A DNA stretch of 64,000 nucleotides from GCA-003244245 sp050699955 (GCA_050699955.1 JBOHGD010000006.1:62001-126000); one strand, 5' to 3'. Shown: positions 1 through 9,262, counted from the stretch's first letter. Notes: a model not told the origin generated them from the letters alone. Numbers and translations are program-made.

Positions 1-51
1 GCTCCACTCTGGTCACTGGTGACCAGCGAGCACCCACCAGGAGGCGACCCC

Positions 52-2127
52 ATGACCGACCGCTTCACCAGCTCCACCAGTTCCATCGGCGCGGTCTGTG
101 CGGAGGTGTCTTCGGCGCTGGGCCTGGACGGTCCACCGAACCCGGTACGGCCCGGGGAGGTACTGGCGCCGTTTGAGGCACTGCTGCAGCCGCCCCGTGC
201 GCAGCGCATCGACAAGGGACATCACGGCGCCGTCGACGTCGAGATCGCCGAGAGCCAGGTGGACATCCACCCTGATCTGCCCGCGATCCCGGTGTGGGGT
301 TTCGGGAGGCCAGGGTGCGTCTCGGCGCCGGGACCACTGCTGGAGGTGCCGGCCGACCAGCGGGTCGTGGTGCGCTGGCGCAACCGGCTGCCCGGCTCGG
401 TGCACCCGCAGGATCCGTCCCACCCGATCCCGTCACTCCCGTTCGCGGCGGTTGTGGTCGAGGACCCAGACGGTGACACGGACTCGGCGCAGAACCATCT
501 GGGTGCCCAGGGCGGTGTCCCGCAGGACACCTCGATGGCCCCGATCGGGTGGACCTCGGTGCACCTGCACGGCGCGCATTCGCATGCCGACGCCGACGGA
601 TGGCCGGACAACATGACCGCCGCCGGTGGTCAGCAGGTCAGCGGCTACGACAACACCGCAGACAACCTCGATCTCGGATTGGCCAAGGTCGGGGCCTTCC
701 TCTGGTATCACGACCACGCGATGAACGGCACCCGCTACCACGTCTACGCAGGCCTGGCCGGCGGCTACTTCGTGCGGGACCCGGCCGAGGCCGCACTCGG
801 CCTGCCCACCAGCACCGAGCAGGGCGAGGTGCTGCTGGTGCTGCAGGACCGCAACCTCACCACCACCGGCGCCGGCGGGGTGGAACTGCTGCACAAGACG
901 ACCACCGACACCGCCGAGTTCTTCGGTCCACTGACCCTCGTCGACGGCCGACTGTGGCCGCGGCTGCCGTTGCGGCCTGCGGTGCATCGGCTACGGCTGC
1001 TCAACAGTTCCAACGCTCGTAGCTACCGTCTGCATCTGGTCACCGTGACTGCCACCGAGCACGGCACACCGGTGGTCACCCCGCAGCATGACCGGGTTCA
1101 GGTGATCGGCACCGGCGGTGGCCTGCTGTGGCGGTCCTGGCAGTTGCAGGCCGATGACTCGCTCACGTTGACGCCCGCCGAACGGGTCGACGTGCTGGTC
1201 GACCTGTCCGGACTGCCGGTCGGGGCGAAGCTGTACCTGGTCAACTCCGCGCAGGCGCCGTTCGGCGGCGACCCCGCGCCGTCGCTGGCTGACCTGCTCA
1301 CCGCCGGCGACCGTCCTGGGCGCAACCCCTACCCCTGGGTGCTGCGCATCGACGTCGACCCTGAGGCGCCCACCAAGGGACAACCGCGTGCGCTCTATGC
1401 CCAGATCGCGGGCACCGAGCTCAACCCGGCCTTCCGGCGACTGGTGCACGAAGCCCACCCCGCGGCCGGCGGTGAGCCCGAACAGCTCGCGATCGCCGGC
1501 CATGCCCATCGCACCATCCTGCTGGCCGAGACCACGCCGCCGGGTCACCTGTACCTGCAGGAGATCGTCGCTGACCCCGCAGGCGGGATCGAACTGCAGC
1601 TACCGGGCGAGAACGCCCCGGCCCGATACCGCGTGGAGGGCTGGCCGGCCGAGGACAAGGCCCGATCCAGTACCCGGGTGTCGTTCTACGACCGGATCGC
1701 GCTGCGACCCCAGGTCGGTCAGTGGCAGCTGTGGCGGTTCGTCAACGTCACCGGCGACACCCACCCGATGCACATCCACCAGTCGGCCTTCCAGCCCCTC
1801 GGTGCCGCCGGAGCCCGGCTGATGGTCACCGATGCTGCCGGCGCCAATCTCTATGACCCCGATACCCGCACCACCAGCGCACCGCTGCTCCCGGACACCG
1901 ATCCGACACACGTCGCCCCGCGAGCCTTCGAACCCCACGAGGTCCACGGCTGGAAAGACGTCGTCCGCGTCGACCCCGGCAACGTCGTCACCGTCGCCGT
2001 GCGGTTCGACCTGCCCGGCCGCTACGTCTACCACTGCCACATCGTCGAACACGAGGACACCGAGATGATGCGACCCTTCGTGGTCACCGTCACCGACATG
2101 ACCGACGGGCAGATGTCCCACATGTGA
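52..2127 (+). CDS. Multicopper oxidase (CotA/bilirubin-oxidase-like laccase)
   Basis: A 691-residue multicopper oxidase that should couple one-electron oxidation of phenols, bilirubin-type compounds or metals to reduction of O2 to water. All four copper-binding motifs are visible: HLHG near residue 173, YHDH near 222, HPMHIH near 572, and HCHIVEHEDTEM near 662, where HCH plus the later His and Met give the T1 copper ligands. I see no Sec or Tat signal peptide, as in spore-coat CotA-type enzymes, so a cytoplasmic location is possible. The ATG at 52 is chosen because AGGAGG lies 7 nt upstream; an in-frame upstream extension to 19 lacks support. The MFS gene follows 69 bp downstream. The family is certain; the substrate is unknown. 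Confidence 0.93.
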   Translation: MTDRFTSSTSSIGAVCAEVSSALGLDGPPNPVRPGEVLAPFEALLQPPRAQRIDKGHHGAVDVEIAESQVDIHPDLPAIPVWGFGRPGCVSAPGPLLEVPADQRVVVRWRNRLPGSVHPQDPSHPIPSLPFAAVVVEDPDGDTDSAQNHLGAQGGVPQDTSMAPIGWTSVHLHGAHSHADADGWPDNMTAAGGQQVSGYDNTADNLDLGLAKVGAFLWYHDHAMNGTRYHVYAGLAGGYFVRDPAEAALGLPTSTEQGEVLLVLQDRNLTTTGAGGVELLHKTTTDTAEFFGPLTLVDGRLWPRLPLRPAVHRLRLLNSSNARSYRLHLVTVTATEHGTPVVTPQHDRVQVIGTGGGLLWRSWQLQADDSLTLTPAERVDVLVDLSGLPVGAKLYLVNSAQAPFGGDPAPSLADLLTAGDRPGRNPYPWVLRIDVDPEAPTKGQPRALYAQIAGTELNPAFRRLVHEAHPAAGGEPEQLAIAGHAHRTILLAETTPPGHLYLQEIVADPAGGIELQLPGENAPARYRVEGWPAEDKARSSTRVSFYDRIALRPQVGQWQLWRFVNVTGDTHPMHIHQSAFQPLGAAGARLMVTDAAGANLYDPDTRTTSAPLLPDTDPTHVAPRAFEPHEVHGWKDVVRVDPGNVVTVAVRFDLPGRYVYHCHIVEHEDTEMMRPFVVTVTDMTDGQMSHM

Positions 2128-2196
2128 TCGCCGAGGCCGGGCGCCCGGTATCTCGGGGAGCATCACCCGCAGGGCCGCACTCGAGGGAGGAGGGGG

Positions 2197-3465
2197 GTGC
2201 TCGTGGTCAGCCCGGCGACACCCGGCGAACGGCTCACGGCCGACCAGCGCAACTCGTTTCTCGCTGCTCTGCTGGGCTGGGCCATGGACGCCTTCGACTA
2301 CTTCCTCATGGTGCTGGTCTACGTCGAGATCGGTGCGGACTTCGGCGTTTCGCTCACCAAGATGGCCTTCCTGACCACGGCCACCCTGCTGATGCGCCCG
2401 GTCGGTGCGTTGCTGTTCGGTCTGTGGGCGGACCGGGTCGGCCGGCGTATCCCGCTCATGGTGGACGTCTGCTTCTACTCGGTGGTGGGCTTTCTCTGCG
2501 CGTTCGCGCCCAATTACAGCGTTCTGCTGGTGCTGCGGCTGCTCTACGGCATCGGCATGGGCGGTGAGTGGGGGCTGGGCGCCGCGTTGGCCATGGAGAA
2601 GGTTCCCATCGGTCGGCGGGGGTTCTTCTCCGGACTGCTGCAACAGGGTTACCCGATGGGCTACCTGCTCGCCTCGCTCGCCTTCCTGCTGGTGCATTCG
2701 GCGCTCGGGCTGTCCTGGCGCTGGCTGTTCGCGCTGAGCATCGTGCCTGCACTGATCAGCCTGTTGATCCGGGCACGGGTTCAGGAGTCCGAGGTCTGGG
2801 CGTCCACCCGGCGGCGGCTGAAGGCCAGCCGCACCTCCTTGCGAGATGTGCTGCTCAACCGGCGCGTGCTGCGCCGTTTCGGCTACCTGATCGTGCTGAT
2901 GACCCTGTTCAACCTGATGAGCCACGGCACCCAGGATCTCTATCCCACGTTCCTCAAGCAGGGCATCGGGTTGTCCGCCACCACGGCGACCTGGATCGCG
3001 GTGATCTACAACGTCGGCGCGGTGATCGGCGGCATCACGTTCGGCGCGCTGTCCGACCGGTTCGGTCGCCGACGCACGATCGTGTTGTGCACGCTACTCG
3101 GCCTACCGCTGGTGCCCATCTTCGCCTACTCCACGACGGCGGGCTGGTTGTGCCTGGGCGCGTTCCTGATGCAGGTCATGGTGCAGGGGGCCTGGGGTGT
3201 GGTCCCGGCGCACCTGACCGAGATGTCGCCCGATGCGATCCGTGGCTTCTATCCCGGGGTGACCTATCAACTCGGCAACTGTCTGGCGGCCTTCAACCTG
3301 CCCATCCAACAGGCGCTGGCCGCCGAATACGGCTACCCGTTCGCACTGGCCGCCACCATCGTGCCGACCCTGGTGCTGCTCGCCGTGCTCACCGCGGTGG
3401 GCCGGGAGGCCAAGGGCGTGAAGTTCGGCACCGAACGCACGGCGGCCGAGGTGGTCGCCATTTGA
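2197..3465 (+). CDS. MFS transporter, metabolite:H+ symporter (NanT/ShiA-like)
   Basis: A 422-residue, 12-helix major facilitator permease. Motif A occurs in both halves (GLWADRVGRR near residue 70 and GALSDRFGRRR near residue 285), and the N-terminus GWAMDAFDYFLM is typical of the sialate/shikimate/aromatic-acid symporter branch. It probably imports an organic acid or sugar acid with protons; the substrate cannot be read from sequence. A GTG start at 2197 is preceded by a strong GGGAGGAGG. It follows the multicopper oxidase on the same strand and may share its transcript. The next features downstream are convergent. Confidence 0.85.
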   Translation: MLVVSPATPGERLTADQRNSFLAALLGWAMDAFDYFLMVLVYVEIGADFGVSLTKMAFLTTATLLMRPVGALLFGLWADRVGRRIPLMVDVCFYSVVGFLCAFAPNYSVLLVLRLLYGIGMGGEWGLGAALAMEKVPIGRRGFFSGLLQQGYPMGYLLASLAFLLVHSALGLSWRWLFALSIVPALISLLIRARVQESEVWASTRRRLKASRTSLRDVLLNRRVLRRFGYLIVLMTLFNLMSHGTQDLYPTFLKQGIGLSATTATWIAVIYNVGAVIGGITFGALSDRFGRRRTIVLCTLLGLPLVPIFAYSTTAGWLCLGAFLMQVMVQGAWGVVPAHLTEMSPDAIRGFYPGVTYQLGNCLAAFNLPIQQALAAEYGYPFALAATIVPTLVLLAVLTAVGREAKGVKFGTERTAAEVVAI

Positions 3466-3518
3466 CCGTGGGACACGCCCGAACAGATCGTCAGGCGTGA
3501 GCGGTCAGCACGTCGGTG

Positions 3519-3599
3519 AAGGACCGGTCCAGCTCCACGCACTTCGTAGTAGAGGCTTGCGCCGGGCACTCGCAGGACGTCTGTCGTGGGTGTGCGCAT
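3519..3599 (-). pseudogene. Alpha/beta-hydrolase N-terminal remnant
   Basis: About 27 codons reading leftward from an ATG at 3599 (MRTPTTDVLRVPGASLYYEV and a few more residues) match the usual first beta strands of small alpha/beta hydrolases. After the GAGPVL segment similarity stops at once and the frame runs into the antisense of the MFS gene. No catalytic serine or histidine region remains. It looks like the stub of a hydrolase gene cut off by a deletion. This is an inference from a short but characteristic segment. Confidence 0.45.
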
Positions 3600-3606
3600 C
3601 GGTTGC

Positions 3607-4188
3607 TCAGGCGGCCTTGTCCAGCGCGGTGAGGGTCGCTCGACGCAGCTCGTCGAGGATTAGCCCGTTCTCGGTGAGGATCTTGACGGCCAGGCCGTCG
3701 CCGTCCCGGAGCAATCCCAGCAGGATATGCTCCGAGCCGATGTAGTTGTGGCCGAGCCTGATGGCCTCGCGCAGTGACAGTTCCAGGACCTTCTTGGTAT
3801 GGCGGGTTAATCTCGTACGGTAACCCTGCCTACGCCGCATCAGCCCACGCCGTGGCGTCTCTGGGGGCCCCAGTAGCGCGTCCGGACCGAATGACTCCTT
3901 GATCCTGTTCAGTACCGTCGCCAGATCGATCCCGATCGTCTGCAGGGCCGCGGCATCCTCGTCGGTCAGGATCTTCGAAGGCGTGCCGGCCAGCCGCTCG
4001 ACGTCCGCACGTGCCCGGGGACCGTCCATCCCGGCCGCGTGGAGCACCGCATACGCGACGCCGGCCTCCTCGGACAGCAACGCCAGTAACAGGTGCTCGG
4101 TGCCGATGTGGGGATGGCGCAGCTCCCGAGCCTCGCGTTGAGCGCCCACGACTACCGCGCGGGCCTGGGCGGTGAATCGCTCGAACAT
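3607..4188 (-). CDS. Clp N-terminal double-repeat protein (no ATPase domain)
   Basis: A 193-residue protein made only of two Clp-N repeats: RFTAQARAVVVGAQREAREL...GTEHLLLALL near residues 4-40 and a second set (VLELSLREAIRLGHNYIGSE...ILLGLL) near 125-165. In ClpC/ClpA these repeats bind adaptors and substrates. Here no AAA+ module follows, so it may act as an adaptor, decoy or sensor for the Clp system. The ATG at 4188 abuts the stop of the upstream HTH gene with no spacer, so the two are co-translated. This gene pair is a recurrent actinobacterial arrangement known to me; the function is unproven. Confidence 0.85.
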   Translation of the reverse strand: MFERFTAQARAVVVGAQREARELRHPHIGTEHLLLALLSEEAGVAYAVLHAAGMDGPRARADVERLAGTPSKILTDEDAAALQTIGIDLATVLNRIKESFGPDALLGPPETPRRGLMRRRQGYRTRLTRHTKKVLELSLREAIRLGHNYIGSEHILLGLLRDGDGLAVKILTENGLILDELRRATLTALDKAA

Positions 4189-4425
4189 CTAGTCCTCCCG
4201 TGGGTCTTGTGCCGGCGCTCGACCGGCGTACTTCTTGTGCACTGCTTGCTTGCTGACTTCAAGCGCCTCGGCGATCTCCTGCCAGGACCAACCCTGCCGC
4301 CTCGCGTTGTCCACCTGCAGCGCCTCCAGCGTCTCCGCGAGCCGACGTAGTGCCAGCGCCGCCCGAAGCCCAGCCCGGGCATCCGCGCCGCTGGCTGCCG
4401 CGGCCAGATCCGTCATCTCACTCAC
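4189..4425 (-). CDS. Small HTH transcriptional regulator paired with Clp-N protein
   Basis: A 78-residue protein with a C-terminal helix-turn-helix (WSWQEIAEALEVSKQAVHKK, residues about 48-67). The GTG at 4425 is chosen because a well-formed promoter ends exactly at this codon, giving a leaderless mRNA; a second start (ATG at 4416) has only a weak Shine-Dalgarno. Two 16-bp palindromes lie over that promoter, so the protein probably represses its own operon with the Clp-N gene. The HTH is clear; autoregulation is inferred from operator placement. Confidence 0.8.
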   Translation of the reverse strand: MSEMTDLAAAASGADARAGLRAALALRRLAETLEALQVDNARRQGWSWQEIAEALEVSKQAVHKKYAGRAPAQDPRED

Positions 4426-4427
4426 GT

Positions 4428-4471
4428 GTCAACCTTAGTTGACATGCCTTGAGGGGTCAACCCGGGTTGAC
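4428..4471 (-). promoter_or_regulatory. Leaderless promoter with twin 16-bp palindromic operators
   Basis: Reading leftward: -35 TTGACC (4460-4455), a 17-nt spacer, -10 TAAGGT (4437-4432), six nucleotides, then the GTG start at 4425. Two palindromes sit on it: GTCAACCCGGGTTGAC (4456-4471, perfect) over the -35 and GTCAACCTTAGTTGAC (4428-4443, GTCAAC/GTTGAC arms) over the -10. Their starts are 28 bp apart, close to 2.7 helical turns. The layout is that of a repressor operator pair for the adjacent HTH gene. Confidence 0.75.
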
Positions 4472-4634
4472 GGCTCCGTCAGCTCCGTCGGCCGAGTTGC
4501 GGGGGCGGCGGCCGCGCGAGCGCCGTGGTATCAAGAATTTAGCTGCTCGATACAAGTCATTTGCTATGTTAAGCATTAGTGCGCCCGACTACCGGTGCGC
4601 AGCCGTGCCGACCTCGTGAAAGGACCTCCACCCG

Positions 4635-6722
4635 ATGCCGACGACCGAGGCGAGCAGGACCGCCACGGCCGAGCCCGGCCCGCGCAGCAGGCGCACCGCC
4701 CCGGACTCGCCGCGTTACAAGTGGGTGGCGCTGTCGAACACGACGCTCGGCGTGCTGATGGCGACGATGAACGCCTCGATCGTGCTCATCTCGCTACCGG
4801 CGATCTTCCGCGGGATCCATATCAACCCGCTCGAACCGGGCAACATCAGCTACCTGCTGTGGATGATCATGGGCTACATGCTGGTCACCGCGGTACTGGT
4901 GGTCACGCTCGGCCGGCTCGGCGACATATACGGACGGGCGCGGATCTACAACGCCGGGTTCGCCGTGTTCAGCGTGGCCTCCATCCTGCTGGCGGTGGAC
5001 CCGCTCGATGGCGGGAACGGGGCGATGTGGCTGATCCTCGTGCGGGTTCTGCAGGGCATCGGCGGCGCGATGCTGATGGCCAACGCCACGGCGATCGTCA
5101 CCGACGTCTTCCCCGCCGAGCGGCGCGGCTTCGCGGTGGGCATCAACGCCGTGGCCGCGATCGGTGGCTCGTTCATCGGCCTGCTCCTCGGCGGCGTGCT
5201 CTCCGAGGTCGACTGGCGGCTGGTGTTCTGGATCAGCGTCCCGTTCGGCGTCATCGGTACGATCTGGGCCTACCTGACCTTGCACAGCACGGGCGTCCGG
5301 CGCTCCCACAAGATCGACTGGCCCGGCAACGCCACGTTCGCCATCGGGCTGATCCTGCTGCTGACCGGGATCATCTACGCCATCCAGCCCTATGGCGGAC
5401 ACTCCGAGGGGTGGACGAACCCGTTCGTGCTCGGCTGCCTGATCTTCGGTGTGCTGGCGCTCATCGGGTTCTGCATCGTCGAGACCAGGGTGACCGAGCC
5501 GATGTTCGACCTCGGGCTGTTCCGCATCCGGGCGTTCGCGTTCGGCAATGTGGCCACCCTGATGAGCGCGCTGAGCCGCGGTGGTCTGCAGTTCATGCTC
5601 ATCATCTGGCTGCAGGGCATCTGGCTTCCGCTGCACGGCTACGACTACGAGAAGACGCCACTCTGGTCGGCGATCTACATGGTCCCGCTGACCATCGGAT
5701 TCCTCGGTGCCGCGCCGGTGTCGGGCTGGCTGTCCGACCGGTTCGGCGCGCGCGCCTTCGCGACCGGCGGCCTGGTGATCGTCGCACTCACGTTCGGCGC
5801 GCTGCTGGTGCTGCCGACCGACTTCACCTACTGGCAGTTCGCAGTCATCCTGTTCATCAACGGCATCGGCTCCGGGTTGTTCGCCGCGCCGAACATGACC
5901 GGAGTGATGAACAGCCTGCCCCCGGACCGACGCGGGGCGGGCAGCGGCATGATGAGCACGCTGCAGAACTCCGGCATGGCGCTCTCGATCGGCGTGTTCT
6001 TCTCCACATTGATCGCCGGCCTGGCCGCCACCATGCCCTCGGCGCTGTTCTCCGGACTGACCGCGCAGCACGTCCCGGCGACCGTGGCAACAGGTGTCGC
6101 GGACCTGCCCCCGGTCGGCACATTGTTCGCCGCGTTCCTGGGCTACAACCCGATTCAGGAGATCCTCGGCCCTCAGGTGCTCGGCCAACTCCCTTCCGGC
6201 AACGTCGCGACGCTGGTGGGCAAGCAGTTCTTCCCGCACCTGGTCGCCGACCCGTTCCATCAGGGCCTGATCGTGGTGTTCTCGATGGCGATCGTTGTCA
6301 CGCTGATCGGCGCCGTCGCCTCGTTGTTCCGGGGTGGACGGTTCGTGCACGACGAGGTCCACGGCAGCGCAGGCCTCGCCGCTACCGTCGAGCGCTCCCT
6401 GCAAGCCGCCGCCGAACCGAGCGTGCCGACCCCCGGTGCCGCCCTGTTCGGTCGGGTGACCGAGGCCGTGAACGGGGATCGGGCCGCCGTGCCTGCACGG
6501 TTGACCCTCGTCGATTTCAACGGTGTCCAGCTCGCCCGCACCCAGGCGGATCCGGACGGGTCGTTCCGCCTACCCGGCCCGCCGGGTGCCGCTCTGCTGG
6601 TCTTCGCGTCCCCGGGTCACCAGCCGCACGCCAGGATGGTGACACCCGCGGATGTTGAGCAACGCCATGACGTCGTCCTCACCGCCACTGACTCGGCGAC
6701 CGCAGGCTCCGCTGCTCGTTGA
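4635..6722 (+). CDS. DHA2-family MFS exporter with C-terminal carboxypeptidase-regulatory-like domain
   Basis: A 695-residue EmrB/QacA-type drug:H+ antiporter. The transport part (residues about 30-560) has the DHA2 hallmarks: RYKWVALSNTTLGVLMA at the start, GRLGDIYGRARIYN (motif A) and LTGIIYAIQPYGGHSEGW. Residues about 600-690 form a separate beta-rich domain (LFGRVTEAV...PARLTLVDFNGVQLARTQAD...GSFRLPGPPG) of the carboxypeptidase-regulatory-like type, on the cytoplasmic or extracellular C-tail. The ATG at 4635 follows AAAGGACC. Its transport half is a close paralogue of the exporter at 22973-24706, which lacks the extra domain. The substrate is unknown. Confidence 0.88.
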   Translation: MPTTEASRTATAEPGPRSRRTAPDSPRYKWVALSNTTLGVLMATMNASIVLISLPAIFRGIHINPLEPGNISYLLWMIMGYMLVTAVLVVTLGRLGDIYGRARIYNAGFAVFSVASILLAVDPLDGGNGAMWLILVRVLQGIGGAMLMANATAIVTDVFPAERRGFAVGINAVAAIGGSFIGLLLGGVLSEVDWRLVFWISVPFGVIGTIWAYLTLHSTGVRRSHKIDWPGNATFAIGLILLLTGIIYAIQPYGGHSEGWTNPFVLGCLIFGVLALIGFCIVETRVTEPMFDLGLFRIRAFAFGNVATLMSALSRGGLQFMLIIWLQGIWLPLHGYDYEKTPLWSAIYMVPLTIGFLGAAPVSGWLSDRFGARAFATGGLVIVALTFGALLVLPTDFTYWQFAVILFINGIGSGLFAAPNMTGVMNSLPPDRRGAGSGMMSTLQNSGMALSIGVFFSTLIAGLAATMPSALFSGLTAQHVPATVATGVADLPPVGTLFAAFLGYNPIQEILGPQVLGQLPSGNVATLVGKQFFPHLVADPFHQGLIVVFSMAIVVTLIGAVASLFRGGRFVHDEVHGSAGLAATVERSLQAAAEPSVPTPGAALFGRVTEAVNGDRAAVPARLTLVDFNGVQLARTQADPDGSFRLPGPPGAALLVFASPGHQPHARMVTPADVEQRHDVVLTATDSATAGSAAR

Positions 6723-6873
6723 GAACCGCTGCTCGGTTGAGGCCGCCTTCCGCCGTCCGGGTGATGCTGGTCCGGTTTTCCGCCGCCCGGTCCTCTACAG
6801 GCCGGGCGACGCCCTTGGAGATCGCCAAAGATCAGTGCCGTCGGAGTGACGCGGCCTGCGAGGGGAGTGTTCG

Positions 6874-7893
6874 ATGGGTGGTCGTGGGTTGAGCACCGAC
6901 GAGCCGATAGTTTCCGGAGACGCCGCGGGTGAAGTGCGCGGTCCGGATGTGGCGGTGGTGCTGCGTGGGCTGCACAAGAGCTTCGGCGATGTGCATGCCG
7001 TGAACGGCATCGATCTGCGGATCGAGCCGGGGGAGATCGTGGCGTTCCTGGGTCCCAACGGTGCAGGGAAGACCACCACGATCGACATGATGCTGGGGTT
7101 GTCGCGTCCCACCGCGGGTGAGGTCAGCGTCTTCGGGCTTTCCCCGGCCGCGGCGGTGGCCCGGGGATTGGTCGCCGCGGTGCTGCAGACCGGTGGCTTG
7201 CTACAGGATCTCACGGTGGCCGAGACGGTGCGGTTGACCTCCACCTTGTTCGTCCAGACTCGCCCGGTCGCGGAAGTCCTGGACCGGGCGGGGGTCGCCG
7301 ACATCGCTGATCGCCGGGTCGGCAAGTGTTCGGGCGGCCAGCAACAGCGGCTGCGGTTCGCGCTGGCGCTGCTACCCGATCCGGCCCTGCTGGTGCTCGA
7401 CGAGCCGACCACCGGGATGGATGTGGAAGGGCGCCGTGACTTCTGGTCGGCGATCCGGGGGGACGCCGGCCGCGGGCGCACCGTGCTGTTCGCTACCCAC
7501 TACCTGGAAGAAGCCGATCTCTACGCCGACCGGGTCGTGCTGGTCCGCCAAGGGCAGGTGGTCGCTGATGGCACGGCGGCGCAGATCAAGAACCTGGCCA
7601 CCGGACGAATCGTGCGGGCCACCCTGCCCGGGGCCGACCAGGCGAGCCTGGCGGCGGTGGACGGGGTGGAATCGGTGGAGATCCGCGGTGACACCGTGCT
7701 GGTCCGGGCGGCGGAATCCGATGAGATCGCCCGGTATCTGCTGACTCGCACCGCCGCGCGTGATCTGGAGATCACCACGAACAACCTTGAGGATGCGTTC
7801 ATCTCCCTGACCAGCCAGAAGACCCCGGCGACACCGCTGGAGCCCGCTCCCGGCCCGGGACTGCCGGGCGTCTCACGTCACCGGAGTAGCTGA
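6874..7893 (+). CDS. ABC transporter ATP-binding protein (DrrA-like)
   Basis: A 339-residue ATPase subunit of an ABC-2 exporter. Visible motifs: Walker A GPNGAGKTTT (near residue 64), signature CSGGQQQRLRFA (near 152), Walker B LLVLDEPTTGMD (near 172) and the switch His in FATHYLEEADLY. A C-terminal extension of about 100 residues follows, as in DrrA-type drug and antibiotic exporters. GGGGAG precedes the ATG. Its stop overlaps the permease start in an ATGA arrangement, giving translational coupling. The exported molecule is unknown. Confidence 0.93.
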   Translation: MGGRGLSTDEPIVSGDAAGEVRGPDVAVVLRGLHKSFGDVHAVNGIDLRIEPGEIVAFLGPNGAGKTTTIDMMLGLSRPTAGEVSVFGLSPAAAVARGLVAAVLQTGGLLQDLTVAETVRLTSTLFVQTRPVAEVLDRAGVADIADRRVGKCSGGQQQRLRFALALLPDPALLVLDEPTTGMDVEGRRDFWSAIRGDAGRGRTVLFATHYLEEADLYADRVVLVRQGQVVADGTAAQIKNLATGRIVRATLPGADQASLAAVDGVESVEIRGDTVLVRAAESDEIARYLLTRTAARDLEITTNNLEDAFISLTSQKTPATPLEPAPGPGLPGVSRHRSS

Positions 7894-8681
7894 TGAGCCC
7901 GACTTCTGTCCACACCCTTGACCTGACCCGCCGGGTACCGCCGATCGGCGGTTTCAACCTGACCTTCTTGGGTCTGGAGATACGCCGGATGCTGCGGAAT
8001 CGCCGCACGGTGATCTTCACCCTGATCATGCCGGTGGTGTTCTACGTCGCGTTCGGCTACTCCCAGCGCGGGCAGAGCCTGGGCAACGCGAACGCCGCCG
8101 CGTACGTGATGGTCAGCCTGGCCTGCTACGGGGCGCTCGTGGCCACGGTGTCGGGTGCGGCGATGGTCTCGGTCGAACGCGCCCAGGGCTGGAGCCGCCA
8201 GCTACGGCTCACCCCACTGCGCCCGCTGGCCTACATCGCCACCAAAACATTGACCGCGATGGTGCTGGGCCTGTTCGCGGTCCTCGCCGTCTACATCGTC
8301 GGCGCCGCCACCGGGGTGGCCCTGGCGATGAGCGCGTGGATTCTCTCCGGTCTCGCCGCGTGGCTGTGCGCGTTCGTGTTCGCCGCCCTGGGCCTGTTCG
8401 TCGGCTACCTGATCCCCTCTGAGAACGTCATGCAGATCATGGGCGCCGGGGTGGGATTGCTGGCGCTGGCCGGTGGGTTGTTCGTCCCCGTCAGCGTCTG
8501 GGGCCCCGGTTTCCAAGCCTGGGCCCGGTTCACCCCCGCCTACGGTGTCGGTGAGATCGCCCGTGCACCCCTGCACGCCGACGCCTTCGACTGGGTCGCC
8601 GTCCCCAACATCATTATCTGGACCATCCTGTTCGCCGTTGGCGCCACGCTCCTGTTCCGCCGTGACACCAAACGTGTCTGA
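7893..8681 (+). CDS. ABC-2 type transporter permease (DrrB-like)
   Basis: A 262-residue integral membrane protein with six predicted helices. The N-terminal ends in EIRRMLRNRRTVIFTLIMPVVFY, the usual coupling-helix region of ABC-2 permeases. It should dimerise with the preceding ATPase to make an exporter. Translation is coupled by the ATGA overlap at 7890-7893. A strong hairpin 41 bp after the stop marks the end of the two-gene operon. Confidence 0.92.
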   Translation: MSPTSVHTLDLTRRVPPIGGFNLTFLGLEIRRMLRNRRTVIFTLIMPVVFYVAFGYSQRGQSLGNANAAAYVMVSLACYGALVATVSGAAMVSVERAQGWSRQLRLTPLRPLAYIATKTLTAMVLGLFAVLAVYIVGAATGVALAMSAWILSGLAAWLCAFVFAALGLFVGYLIPSENVMQIMGAGVGLLALAGGLFVPVSVWGPGFQAWARFTPAYGVGEIARAPLHADAFDWVAVPNIIIWTILFAVGATLLFRRDTKRV

Positions 8682-8721
8682 AGATCCGCGTGGTCACCCG
8701 CCCCAGCCCCGCCTACCGCCA

Positions 8722-8746
8722 CTCGGAACCGAATCGCGGTTCCGAG
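8722..8746 (+). terminator. Hairpin after ABC exporter operon
   Basis: A perfect 9-bp inverted repeat, CTCGGAACC (8722-8730) and GGTTCCGAG (8738-8746), with a 7-nt loop. There is no U-run, which is common for actinobacterial terminators. A degraded partial copy of the same sequence (CATTCGGAGCCGAGTCGCGG) follows at about 8762. Position just after the permease stop supports a terminator role. Confidence 0.6.
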
Positions 8747-9262
8747 CACTCCGCCGACTGCCATTCGGAGCCGAGTCGCGGTGCGGTGCGCTGACCTGAT
8801 GTGTTGTCACACCGTGCATCGCTGACCAGTATCAACGTGTTTGACAGCCGGTCACTGGGTTGCTCCGTAGGTCACAGACCACCCCGGGGTGGCACTTTCC
8901 CCACGTTTTCCCCACGCCCGGGGAACATGACCGGCCGCGCGTGGGGACGGCGCAGCGTGTCCGTTTCGCCCACTGTCGATGATCTTGGGAAAATGGGTCC
9001 CTGACCTGCGGAGACGTCGGTGGCGATCTAGGAGAACCGTAGGTCGTGCGGACCGGTCCTGGACCTGGACCGGCCGGGCGCTGCCGCCGCAGCGCCGTGC
9101 CGGTCAGGGTCGCGGTGAGCAGCGCGGCGGCACCGCCAGGGTTCCCAGCGCACAGCGTGGCCCCTGAACGGGCGCTGGACGCGACGCGACGACCTGGCCG
9201 GTGTGATCCCCCACCCGCGCACCCGATCGGGTGCGCCCGCACGTAGCCTGTCGTTACCTCCT
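8747..9262. other. Gene-free intergenic region
   Basis: This is the main part of about 650 bp between the ABC permease and the XRE regulator without a convincing gene. Short open frames on both strands have no recognisable protein content and no ribosome binding sites. The stretch contains C-rich tracts (several CCCCACG repeats near 8900-8920). I see no tRNA or repeat unit here. Confidence 0.5.

Noticed and set aside
4794..6404. A 536-codon open frame on the minus strand opposite the exporter at 4635
   Set aside because: It is an antisense shadow of a GC-rich gene; Gln/His/Asp/Arg-rich translation without motifs. Similar long shadows at 15004-16236 and 59805-61592 were also rejected.
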